DNA of 64,000 bases, taken from assembly GCA_041920465.1 (NCBI GenBank), contig JBHGXW010000002.1, forward strand, positions 32,349 to 96,348, given 5' to 3'. This stretch comes from Brevibacillus_H sp041920465. Its GTDB lineage: Bacteria; Bacillota; Bacilli; Brevibacillales; Brevibacillaceae. The notes below the pieces were generated by a model. It ran no database searches. It was not told the DNA's origin and saw nothing but the letters and a program-made list of their open reading frames with translations. The position numbers were made by a program, and so were the translations under genes. Shown piece by piece: positions 23,692 to 31,206 of the stretch (its first letter is position 1; each line of letters begins with the position of its first letter).

Positions 23692-24443
23692 ACTTTCACC
23701 ACTTTTAGCTTGGTTAATTGTTGATAGACCTGCTGTTCTTTTTCATCCAAACCATTGTCAGTAATCACGGTTACCTGGTTAATATCACCCACCTTGGCAA
23801 ACGTAACCCGGGAAAACTTGTTGGAATCGCATAAAACAAAAGGTTCATCGGAATAATGAAGAGCCAATTGCTTCACATAGGCTTCGTCTGGATCAGGAGT
23901 TGTCAAACCGTGAAGTTTATCAACGCCGTTCATCCCCAAAAAGCACTTGTCAAAACGGTATTGACTGATATTTTTAACTGCTTCGCGGCCAATCAGGGAC
24001 AATGTACCCGCTTTCAATTCCCCGCCTAACAAAATGGTTCTGATCTGCCGTTTGCACAGTTGCATGGCAATATCGAGCCCATTCGTCACCACCACAATGT
24101 TTTCATAAGGCAGAAACGGAAGCATATGAAAGGTAGTTGTTCCTGCATCAATAAAGATAGAATCTCTTTCCTTGACCAAACTTGCTGCGTATCTGGCGAT
24201 TGCAATCTTTTCTCTTTCGTGTTTTACCGCCTTTTCGACAACGGAAGGCTCTTCGATTTTATTTTGGACAGAAGATGCCCCACCGTGTACGCGTTTCAGC
24301 AAGCGCATCTCTTCCAGCTCGCTTAAATCACGGCGGATGGTTGATTCAGAAGCACCGGTTGCTTCGACAATTTCTTGGATGCGGACGACATCCTTTTCCT
24401 TAAGCAAGGACAAGATCATTTGGTGTCTTTCAGGAGTTAACAT
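23688..24443 (-). CDS. fruR: DeoR-family repressor of the fructose operon
   Basis: A 251-aa DeoR-type regulator. Its N-terminal helix-turn-helix reads VVRIQEIVEATGASESTIRRDLSELE in outline (key residues about 18-42), and the sugar-phosphate-sensing domain contains DAGTTT and LLGGELK. The frame is open to 24524, but the ATG at 24443 has GGAGG 10 bases upstream and gives the family N-terminus MLTPERHQMIL. The expected effector is fructose-1-phosphate. Matching AT-rich direct repeats lie upstream at 24507-24553. Confidence 0.9.
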   Translation of the reverse strand: MLTPERHQMILSLLKEKDVVRIQEIVEATGASESTIRRDLSELEEMRLLKRVHGGASSVQNKIEEPSVVEKAVKHEREKIAIARYAASLVKERDSIFIDAGTTTFHMLPFLPYENIVVVTNGLDIAMQLCKRQIRTILLGGELKAGTLSLIGREAVKNISQYRFDKCFLGMNGVDKLHGLTTPDPDEAYVKQLALHYSDEPFVLCDSNKFSRVTFAKVGDINQVTVITDNGLDEKEQQVYQQLTKLKVVKV

Positions 24444-24506
24444 TAGCAACGATCCTCCACTTCGGTCTGTCAAACGACTCGACCTGATTTTATTGTATCT
24501 CATGAT

Positions 24507-24553
24507 TCGATCAAAAACAATCACAAATAATCATTTTCGATCAAAAATAATCA
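24507..24553. promoter_or_regulatory. Direct repeats upstream of fruR: probable FruR operators
   Basis: TCGATCAAAAA(C/T)AATCA occurs at 24507-24523 and again at 24537-24553, exactly 30 bases apart, with a further AATAATCA between them. Such helically phased repeats suit binding of a DeoR-family multimer. Confidence 0.55.
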
Positions 24554-24623
24554 AATTCATCTTTTTTCAACTAATTCAGAATGATTTTAATTGATTTTCA
24601 AATATTCCAGCATGCACTTGTTA

Positions 24624-24666
24624 TTGACAAGACAACCGATCTTCTTTTAAATTTGTATATACAAAT
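24624..24666 (+). promoter_or_regulatory. Promoter and MarR operator upstream of the MarR gene
   Basis: TTGACA (24624-24629) and TTAAAT (24647-24652) are 17 bases apart. A perfect 16-bp palindrome, ATTTGTATATACAAAT (24651-24666), overlaps the -10 region, as expected for an autorepressing MarR protein. Confidence 0.7.
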
Positions 24667-24696
24667 ATCTGCCAGGATGATCACGGAGGTGACAAA

Positions 24697-25119
24697 ATGA
24701 TCGAATCTTATCTTTGCGGCTGCCTGTACTTCACTGCAAACCGCTTGGCAAGAATCATGAATAAAATGGCTGACGAAGCGTTTGCTCCCATTGGTTTGTC
24801 GGGAACGTACGCCTTTTTGATCATGGTTGTCAACGAAACGCCCGGAATCACCCAAAAACAGTTATGCGAAAAACTGCACATCGCCCCCTCTACCAGCACT
24901 CGCTTTGTCGATAAACTCGTGGTCAAAGGCATTGTCTCCAGAAAGCAAGAAGGTAAACAAGTGTATATCTACCCTACCGACAAGGCAAAAGAACTTAACA
25001 AACAAATAGCTGATTGCTGGAAAAACCTTTACGATGGTTATTCTAAAGTATTAGGACAGGAAGCAGGAGACAATTTGACTCATTTCATACACAACGCCTG
25101 CGAAAAACTTGAATCATGA
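24697..25119 (+). CDS. MarR-family transcriptional regulator
   Basis: A 140-aa winged-helix regulator. The recognition region is ITQKQLCEKLHIAPSTSTRFVDKL (about residues 51-74), followed by the wing GIVSRKQEGKQVYIYPT. Three cysteines occur (two near the N-terminus, Cys7 and Cys9, and others later), so redox sensing is possible but not shown. GGAGGTGA precedes the ATG. The palindrome at its own promoter recurs in the gap to the downstream reductase gene, so it probably represses both. Confidence 0.88.
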   Translation: MIESYLCGCLYFTANRLARIMNKMADEAFAPIGLSGTYAFLIMVVNETPGITQKQLCEKLHIAPSTSTRFVDKLVVKGIVSRKQEGKQVYIYPTDKAKELNKQIADCWKNLYDGYSKVLGQEAGDNLTHFIHNACEKLES

Positions 25120-25130
25120 ATATTTTTATA

Positions 25131-25152
25131 TAAATATTTGTATGTACAACCA
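25131..25152 (+). promoter_or_regulatory. Second MarR operator, upstream of the reductase gene
   Basis: ATTTGTATGTACAACC (25136-25151) matches the palindrome at 24651-24666 at 13 of 16 positions and keeps the TTGTA-N2-TACAA core. It lies 21 bases before the reductase start. Confidence 0.65.
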
Positions 25153-25172
25153 AATTTAAAGGAGAGATTCCC

Positions 25173-25694
25173 ATGAAGACTTTAGTAATTGTAGCTCACC
25201 CAAACCTTCACTCTTCCCGCGTAAACAAAGTGTGGAAAGAACGTCTGTTGCAAGAAGACGGCATCACCGTTCACGACCTTTACGCCGCTTATCCGGACGG
25301 CAAAATCGATGTGGAAAAAGAACAGGCACTGCTGTTAGCGCATGATCGAATCGTCTTTCAATTCCCTCTTTACTGGTACAGTACCCCGTCTATCTTGAAG
25401 GAGTGGCAGGATGTCGTACTCACTTATGGTTGGGCATACGGTAAAGAAGGCACCAAACTCCACGGGAAACAACTTCTGCTGGCCATCTCCACCGGCGGAC
25501 CTCAGGAAGCTTATCAGGCAGGAGGCTACAATCAATACACCATCAGCGAGCTGACTCGTCCTTTGCAAGCGATGGCTAACCTGACAGGCATGAAATTCCT
25601 CCCAAGCTTTACTCTGCAAGGTGTAAACTCACTTTCTGCTGAGGATATTATGAACAGCGCTGATAAGCTCGTTGACTACATTCTTACAGTTTAA
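25173..25694 (+). CDS. Flavodoxin-fold NAD(P)H oxidoreductase (KefF/NQO-like)
   Basis: A 173-aa FMN-dependent quinone-reductase-like protein. The N-terminal VIVAHPNLHSSRVNK is the FMN phosphate-binding loop typical of the family. FQFPLYWYSTPSILKEWQDVVL and STGGPQEAYQAGGYNQ are the isoalloxazine-contacting segments. Relatives (KefF, YrkL/YwrO type) reduce quinones or electrophiles using NAD(P)H. AAAGGAG precedes the ATG. It lies 53 bases after the MarR gene with a shared operator sequence, suggesting induction by a quinone or electrophile. Confidence 0.88.
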   Translation: MKTLVIVAHPNLHSSRVNKVWKERLLQEDGITVHDLYAAYPDGKIDVEKEQALLLAHDRIVFQFPLYWYSTPSILKEWQDVVLTYGWAYGKEGTKLHGKQLLLAISTGGPQEAYQAGGYNQYTISELTRPLQAMANLTGMKFLPSFTLQGVNSLSAEDIMNSADKLVDYILTV

Positions 25695-25704
25695 CTCATA
25701 ATAT

Positions 25705-25746
25705 GAGCGGGGATCACTTGCCCCGCTCTATCCCCGCTCTTTTCTT
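25705..25746 (+). terminator. Terminator with duplicated 3' arm
   Basis: GAGCGGGG (25705-25712) can pair with CCCCGCTC at 25721-25728 or with a second copy at 25732-25739. Only the second is followed by TTTTCTT. The distal pairing, nine base pairs long, is the likely terminator. Confidence 0.6.
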
Positions 25747-25957
25747 CCATAATCTCCACCAGGCTGGATCGTATCTGCTTTCGTGCAGGGGCGTCATCTC
25801 CTGAAACCAAGCCTAAACTCAACGTAAATAGTGGCTAACTTAAAACAGTCATTAACTTTCCATATCGGAAGGGGCCTCATCTGTGTTATTGTTGTCTTGC
25901 ATAGCTTTCGACCGCAAGTCTCACAGTACGAATAGGGCCTCAAGAAGGGGGATCGGC
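25747..25957. other. Leader/promoter region of glcT
   Basis: No gene is seen. The segment 25761-25814 could fold with AGGCTGG pairing to CC-AGCCT and an inner CTGC/GCAG hairpin. It does not match a riboswitch class I know. No clear sigma-A promoter was identified. Confidence 0.3.
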
Positions 25958-26812
25958 ATGGAAAGAACGAAACGGTACAAGGCCAAAAAAATTATCAGCA
26001 ACAATGCGGTCCTTGCTGTTGATCACTTAGAGAGAGAGTTGATCCTTTTAGGTAAGGGGATTGGCTTTCAACGAAAGAAGAACGACATTATCCCGCATGA
26101 TACCTCTATAGAAAAAATATTTATTCCTTCCTCGGAAGACAATCGGGAAGCGATGCTGCGACTTTTTGAAGAAACAGACGAAGAGGTAATGAATGCCATC
26201 AACGAGTATATCCGACTCGTGGAAGAAACCTTGCATCAGCAGCTAACAGAGCGATTCATTGTCTCGTTCATCGATCACTTATCTTTCGCAATAAAGCGCT
26301 TACAACAGGGAATCCGCATTTATAATCCGTTTTTACACGAGGTCAAAAGCCTTTATCCCACGGAGTATTCCGTAGCCGAAGCCGTTGTTCCCTTATTAAA
26401 AAGACGGATTAACATAGAATTGCCGGAAGACGAACTTGGCTTTATCACACTCCATCTGCGCAGCGCCCAAACCAATCAAAGCATCACGGAGATGAACCGC
26501 TTTTCCACCCTGATCGCCACACTGGTAGAGTTGATCGAAAAAGAAATGGGTATCCAAATTGATAAAAACTCTACCGATTACGCAAGACTGGTAACCCATT
26601 TGCGCTACGCGATTGACCGGGCAGAGAAAGGACAAGGGTTAGGGGAAAATCATCCTTTAAGTGCCTTATTGCAAAAAGAATATCCCGTATGCTATAATTT
26701 CTGCTATAAGCTAGTAAAGATTATGCAAAATGAGTTAAGGATAGAGATTCCGGAATCCGAAGTTAGTTACTTAACCTTGCATATTCAACGAATGACACAG
26801 CATGTCAACTAA
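25958..26812 (+). CDS. glcT: Transcription antiterminator of the glucose PTS
   Basis: GlcT is a BglG-family RNA-binding antiterminator. The 284-aa protein has an N-terminal CAT domain (about 1-58, with KIISNNAVLAVD and GIGFQRKKND), followed by two PRD domains carrying the regulated histidines (DHLSFAIKRL and TLHLRSAQ in PRD1; THLRYAIDRAEKG and TLHIQRM in PRD2). The frame opens at 25883 but the ATG at 25958 follows AGAAGGGGG by 6 bases. It lies directly upstream of a RAT/terminator and ptsG, its expected target. EII-Glc phosphorylation would inactivate it when glucose is absent. Confidence 0.93.
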   Translation: MERTKRYKAKKIISNNAVLAVDHLERELILLGKGIGFQRKKNDIIPHDTSIEKIFIPSSEDNREAMLRLFEETDEEVMNAINEYIRLVEETLHQQLTERFIVSFIDHLSFAIKRLQQGIRIYNPFLHEVKSLYPTEYSVAEAVVPLLKRRINIELPEDELGFITLHLRSAQTNQSITEMNRFSTLIATLVELIEKEMGIQIDKNSTDYARLVTHLRYAIDRAEKGQGLGENHPLSALLQKEYPVCYNFCYKLVKIMQNELRIEIPESEVSYLTLHIQRMTQHVN

Positions 26813-26822
26813 ATATTCTACC

Positions 26823-26906
26823 ATGTGACTGACCCGATCAGGCATGAGTAATTTAGTACTGGTACAACCTAGAAGGTGTATCTGTCTAATTACTTATGCC
26901 TTTTTT
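26823..26906 (+). promoter_or_regulatory. RAT antiterminator and overlapping terminator ahead of ptsG
   Basis: The ribonucleic antiterminator sequence (about 26823-26850, containing GTGACTGACCCGATCAGGCATGAGT) resembles the B. subtilis ptsG RAT. Its 3' part is also the 5' arm of a terminator: GGCATGAGTAATT at 26841-26853 pairs with AATTACTTATGCC at 26888-26900, followed by TTTTTT. GlcT bound to the RAT would prevent the terminator from forming. Confidence 0.9.
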
Positions 26907-26949
26907 ATATTTTCCTAAGTTTATTGAAACCACTTCTTGAGGTGATATT

Positions 26950-28899
26950 ATGTTTAAAAAAGGTTTCCAAGTTCTGCAACAGATTGGGCGGGCCTTGATG
27001 ACACCGGTTGCAGTATTGCCTGCAGCGGGTCTGCTTCTCCGCTTCGGGGACAAAGATTTGCTCAACATGCCGGTAATTAAAGATGCCGGCGGGGTAATTT
27101 TTGGTAATCTGCCGTTAATCTTCGCGGTCGGGGTTGCCATCGGTTTGGCTGGCGGGGACGGTGTAGCCGCGTTAGCTGCAGTGATCGGGTACTTAGTGTT
27201 AACGAAAACGCTGGATAACATGGGGAGTTATCTTGGGTTACAGCCACCTTACCAAGGCGCAGAGCATTTGATCAACATGGGGGTATTTGGCGGGATCATC
27301 ATCGGTATTCTGGCTGCCCTCGCTTACAAGCGCTTTCATGACATCAAGCTTCATCCCGTCTTGGGCTTTTTCGCCGGAAAGCGGTTTGTGCCGATTGTCA
27401 CCGCTTTTTCTTCTCTCTTGCTTGGCGTGATTTTCGCTTTCGTGTGGCCGCCGATTCAGCACGGCATTGACGGAGCCAGCAACTGGGTAATGAGCTCCGC
27501 TGCAGGCCCGTTCTTCTTCGGGTTTATCCAACGTTTGCTGATTCCGTTTGGTTTGCATCATATTTTCCAAACGCCATTCTACTTTACGATGGGTCATTAT
27601 ATTAATCCTACGACTGGACAGGTCGTAACAGGGGACATGGCACGCTTCTTCGCCGGTGACCCGACAGCAGGACGTTTCATGGTCGGCCTGTTCCCGTACA
27701 TGATTTTTGGTCTTCCGGCAGCAGCTTTGGCAATGATTCATGAAGCTCGTCCGGAAATGCGCAAGGCCGTATCGGGTGTATTAGTCTCCGCCGCTCTGAC
27801 ATCCATGCTGACAGGGATCACAGAGCCAGTAGAATTTGCCTTCTTGTTCGTTGCACCTGCCTTGTTCTTTATTCATGCTCTGTTGGCCGGTTTGTCCTTT
27901 ACCGTGATGGACTTCCTCGGAGTAAAACACGGGTACACATTCTCCGGCGGGGGGATTGACTATATTCTCAACTACGGATTGTCCACCAAAGGTTGGCTCG
28001 TCATCCCGGTCGGCTTGGTGTTTGGTCTGATTTACTACTTCCTGTTCCGTTTCGCCATTCGCAAATGGGATTTGAAAACTCCTGGAAGAGAACTGGATGA
28101 AGAAACGACCGAGAATAAGCAAACACAAGCGGGAAATCTCGCTACCAACGTATTGAACGCATTTGGGGGCAAAGAAAACCTGACTGCTCTTGACGCTTGC
28201 ATTACCCGTTTGCGTGTAACAGTGAAAGATCCGGCGCAAGTGAATAAAGCAGAGTTGAAACGTCTTGGAGCAACAGGCGTTCTTGAAATGGGCAACAACT
28301 TCCAGGCAATTTACGGTACCCAATCCGATTCCTTAAAAGAGCAAATCAAAGCTATTTTGAGAGGGGAAGCTCCAGCAGATGTTGCTCAACCGGCAAAGCC
28401 TGCTGCCGCTGAACATGAACCAACAGCACAACCGGCAGGATCGGTTGAATCGTTCGTATCTCCGATGACAGGGGAAATCGTCGATATTACGGAAGTTCCT
28501 GACCCTGTCTTCTCCGGAAAAATGATGGGTGAAGGCTTTGCTATCAAGCCAACTGAAGGAAAAGTAGTTTCGCCGGTGAAAGGAAAAATCGTCACCTTGT
28601 TCCCGACAAAACACGCAATTGGTCTTGTAACCGATACAGGAGTGGAACTCTTGATTCACGTCGGGATTGATACCGTCAAACTGGAAGGGCAAGGATTTGT
28701 TTCACTTTGCCAAGAAGGTGACAAGGTAGAAGTGGGTACTCCGCTTCTGCAAGTTGACCTCAACCGAATTGAGTCGGAAGGCAAATCAACGATTACACCA
28801 GTTATCTTTACCAATCTGAAGCCTGAACAACGCCTTATGATTGCGAAGGGGCAAGCGGTAGCTGCCCAAACAGAAGCAGCAACTATTCAAAATCAATAA
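26950..28899 (+). CDS. ptsG: PTS glucose transporter, EIICBA
   Basis: PtsG imports glucose and forms glucose-6-phosphate. The 649-aa protein is ordered IIC (about 1-370, membrane), IIB (active site LDACITRLR, Cys417) and IIA (active site LLIHVGIDTV, His570). A Pro/Ala-rich linker (about 477-495) separates IIB from IIA. All three catalytic sites are intact. Expression is under the RAT/terminator just upstream, and ptsH and ptsI follow in the same operon. Confidence 0.95.
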   Translation: MFKKGFQVLQQIGRALMTPVAVLPAAGLLLRFGDKDLLNMPVIKDAGGVIFGNLPLIFAVGVAIGLAGGDGVAALAAVIGYLVLTKTLDNMGSYLGLQPPYQGAEHLINMGVFGGIIIGILAALAYKRFHDIKLHPVLGFFAGKRFVPIVTAFSSLLLGVIFAFVWPPIQHGIDGASNWVMSSAAGPFFFGFIQRLLIPFGLHHIFQTPFYFTMGHYINPTTGQVVTGDMARFFAGDPTAGRFMVGLFPYMIFGLPAAALAMIHEARPEMRKAVSGVLVSAALTSMLTGITEPVEFAFLFVAPALFFIHALLAGLSFTVMDFLGVKHGYTFSGGGIDYILNYGLSTKGWLVIPVGLVFGLIYYFLFRFAIRKWDLKTPGRELDEETTENKQTQAGNLATNVLNAFGGKENLTALDACITRLRVTVKDPAQVNKAELKRLGATGVLEMGNNFQAIYGTQSDSLKEQIKAILRGEAPADVAQPAKPAAAEHEPTAQPAGSVESFVSPMTGEIVDITEVPDPVFSGKMMGEGFAIKPTEGKVVSPVKGKIVTLFPTKHAIGLVTDTGVELLIHVGIDTVKLEGQGFVSLCQEGDKVEVGTPLLQVDLNRIESEGKSTITPVIFTNLKPEQRLMIAKGQAVAAQTEAATIQNQ

Positions 28900-28921
28900 C
28901 TTCTAAGGAGGAAAATATACA

Positions 28922-29179
28922 ATGGAAAAAATATTTACAGTTAAAAATCCTACAGGAATTCACGCTAGACCAGCAACACAGTTGGTGCAAACAGCCAACT
29001 CTTTCCCGTGCGAAGTGATTATTGAAAAAGACGGCAAACAAATGAACGCCAAAAGTATTATGGGCATCATGTCGTTAGCTGCCAAACAAGGCGACAAATT
29101 AACCGTAATCACCAAGGGAGAGAAAGAAGCAGAGGCGCTGAATGCGATCGGAGCCATCATTGAGGCCGTCCTAGAGTAG
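28922..29179 (+). CDS. ptsH: Phosphocarrier protein HPr
   Basis: The general PTS phosphocarrier, 85 aa. The active-site histidine is in TGIHARPAT (His14) and the HPr kinase site is AKSIMGIMSL (Ser45). AAGGAGG precedes the ATG. It lies between ptsG and ptsI (22- and 23-base gaps), the canonical order. Ser-phosphorylated HPr is the CcpA corepressor, so this protein links the operon to the cre-like sites elsewhere in the window. Confidence 0.95.
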   Translation: MEKIFTVKNPTGIHARPATQLVQTANSFPCEVIIEKDGKQMNAKSIMGIMSLAAKQGDKLTVITKGEKEAEALNAIGAIIEAVLE

Positions 29180-29202
29180 GGGAAAGAAAGAGGCGAATTA
29201 TT

Positions 29203-30942
29203 ATGCAATGGAAGGGAATTGGTGCAGCCCCAGGCTATGCTATGGGGCCTGCCTTCCTCTTAATGGAAGAGAAGGTAGAAGTTCAGAGACGCTCCATTCA
29301 ACAGGCAGATATTGAGCTGGAAGTGAAACGTTTTACAGAAAAAACAGCCGAGGCTATTGCAGAGCTGGAAGCGATCCGCGAAACAACCAGACAAAAAATG
29401 GGAGAAAAACAAGCGGAGATCTTTACCGCGCACATTCTGCTTTTGCAGGACCCGGAATTCATCGGAGCTATCCAGCAGAAAATTACGGATGAAGCGATCA
29501 ATGCCGAAGCTGCCTTGGAAGAGGTTGCCGCTAGCTTTATTACATTGTTCGAGAGCATGGACAATGAGTACATGCGGGAACGCGCTGCCGATATCCGCGA
29601 CGTAAGCGGCCGTCTGCTTCGCAAGTTGGCAGGAGTAGAAGCGAAGTCGATGGATGACTTCACGGAACCTGTCATCTTAATCGCCCGAGATCTCACTCCC
29701 TCCGATACCGCACAGTTGGATCGAAACAAAGTAGCCGGCTTTGCCACTGATATCGGCGGACGCACTTCGCACTCGGCAATTATGGCTCGATCTATGGAGA
29801 TTCCTGCTGTAGTAGGTTTACAAGAAATTACTTCAACAGTCAAACAAGGCGATATGGTCGTTCTGGATGGAAGCACCGGGGCAGTCTATATTAACCCTGC
29901 ACCTGCCGTCATCGCAGAGTACAAAGAAAAGATCAATCAGTTTGCTGCTCACCACGCGCAACTTAAACAGTTGAAAGACGAGCCGAGCGTGACCGCAGAC
30001 GGTTTCCTGGTAGAGTTGGTTGCCAACATCGGGAATCCGAAAGATGCCGTTGCAGCCAAAGGAAACGGGGCAGAAGGCATCGGATTGTACCGCACAGAGT
30101 TTTTGTACATGAAAAGGACCGATCTTCCTTCTGAGGATGAGCAATTTGAAGCATACAAGGCGGTTGCCGAAACATTTGCCAAAGATCAGCCGATTGTCAT
30201 CCGCACGTTAGACATTGGGGGGGACAAAGAGCTTCCATATCTGGATCTTCCCAAAGAAATGAACCCGTTTTTGGGCTACCGGGCAATCCGTCTCTGTCTG
30301 GATTGTACCGATATTTTCAAAACCCAGCTTCGGGCCATTCTCCGGGCAAGTGCATATGGCAACATCAAAATGATGTATCCGATGATTTCGTCCATTCAGG
30401 AGCTGCGCAAGGCAAATCAGCTCTTAGAAGAAGTAAAAAGTGAATTGACCCGCGAAAACATCGCCTTCAACAATGCGATGGAAGTGGGCATTATGATTGA
30501 AATCCCGGCAGCAGCAATGGTCGCCGATCAGTTGGCCAAAGAGGTGGACTTCTTCAGCATCGGTACCAACGATCTGATCCAGTACACTATCGCCGTAGAC
30601 CGCATGAACGAAAAGATCTCTTATCTGTATCAGCCGTTCCATCCAGCCGTATTGCGTTTGATTCACAACGTAATCGAAGCGGCTCATCAGGAAGGCAAAT
30701 GGGTCGGCATGTGTGGAGAAATGGCCGGCAATTTGACTGCCATCCCGCTTTTGCTCGGCATGGGTCTGGACGAATTCAGCATGAGTGCATCATCCATTCT
30801 GCCTGCCCGTGCATTAATTCGCACTTTGAAAAAATCCGAGATGCAGCATCTGGCCAGCATTGCCTTGCAGATGGACACCGCAGAAGAAATCAAAAGCTTC
30901 ATCGAGAAGCAAGTGCCCGCGGTTGCAAACAGTTCCATGTAA
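29203..30942 (+). CDS. ptsI: PTS enzyme I (phosphoenolpyruvate-protein phosphotransferase)
   Basis: EI transfers phosphate from PEP to HPr. The 579-aa protein has the N-terminal HPr-binding and phosphohistidine domain with GGRTSHSAIMAR (His190), and a C-terminal PEP-binding TIM barrel with RTEFLYM, RTLDIGGDKELPYL and DFFSIGTNDLIQY. The Cys near the end (GMCGEMAG) is conserved. It closes the ptsGHI operon and is followed by a terminator. Confidence 0.96.
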   Translation: MQWKGIGAAPGYAMGPAFLLMEEKVEVQRRSIQQADIELEVKRFTEKTAEAIAELEAIRETTRQKMGEKQAEIFTAHILLLQDPEFIGAIQQKITDEAINAEAALEEVAASFITLFESMDNEYMRERAADIRDVSGRLLRKLAGVEAKSMDDFTEPVILIARDLTPSDTAQLDRNKVAGFATDIGGRTSHSAIMARSMEIPAVVGLQEITSTVKQGDMVVLDGSTGAVYINPAPAVIAEYKEKINQFAAHHAQLKQLKDEPSVTADGFLVELVANIGNPKDAVAAKGNGAEGIGLYRTEFLYMKRTDLPSEDEQFEAYKAVAETFAKDQPIVIRTLDIGGDKELPYLDLPKEMNPFLGYRAIRLCLDCTDIFKTQLRAILRASAYGNIKMMYPMISSIQELRKANQLLEEVKSELTRENIAFNNAMEVGIMIEIPAAAMVADQLAKEVDFFSIGTNDLIQYTIAVDRMNEKISYLYQPFHPAVLRLIHNVIEAAHQEGKWVGMCGEMAGNLTAIPLLLGMGLDEFSMSASSILPARALIRTLKKSEMQHLASIALQMDTAEEIKSFIEKQVPAVANSSM

Positions 30943-30947
30943 AATGC

Positions 30948-30967
30948 TCAAGTCCGGCTTCTCTCAT
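30948..30967 (+). repeat. 20-bp sequence repeated at 15622-15641
   Basis: TCAAGTCCGGCTTCTCTCAT lies between the ptsI stop and its terminator. It is identical to 15622-15641, which also sits just ahead of a plus-strand terminator. Confidence 0.7.
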
Positions 30968-30974
30968 CGTATAG

Positions 30975-31015
30975 TAAAAAAAGGGTTGTTGACGAGAATG
31001 TCACAACCCTTTTTT
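30975..31015 (+). terminator. Rho-independent terminator of ptsGHI
   Basis: AAAAAAGGGTTGT-GAC pairs with GTCACAACCCTTTTTT around a short loop. The A and T runs make it functional on both strands. Confidence 0.9.
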
Positions 31016-31151
31016 AACTCAGCTTTTCCGGTATAGCAGAGTGGTTTTTCTTAGTCAGCGGCAATGTCGATATTGTCCTACATTTTAATCACAATCTGTT
31101 ATGATCGTCAATTCCAAATCATGATATCTTCTGCAATCTTCCCGAATATCG

Positions 31152-31157
31152 TATAAT
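31152..31157 (+). promoter_or_regulatory. Possible -10 element of the two-component operon
   Basis: A perfect TATAAT lies 50 bases before the histidine kinase start. No good -35 is found at 16-18 bases, so an activator or another start may be involved. Confidence 0.3.
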
Positions 31158-31206
31158 GAAAGCTACAACCTGTTCGGAAAATTTGTAAAATGCAGGAGAT
31201 CCTTTC

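Noticed and set aside
26289..26303. cre-like sequence in glcT
   Set aside because: ATAAAGCGCTTACA misses two invariant positions at the left end.
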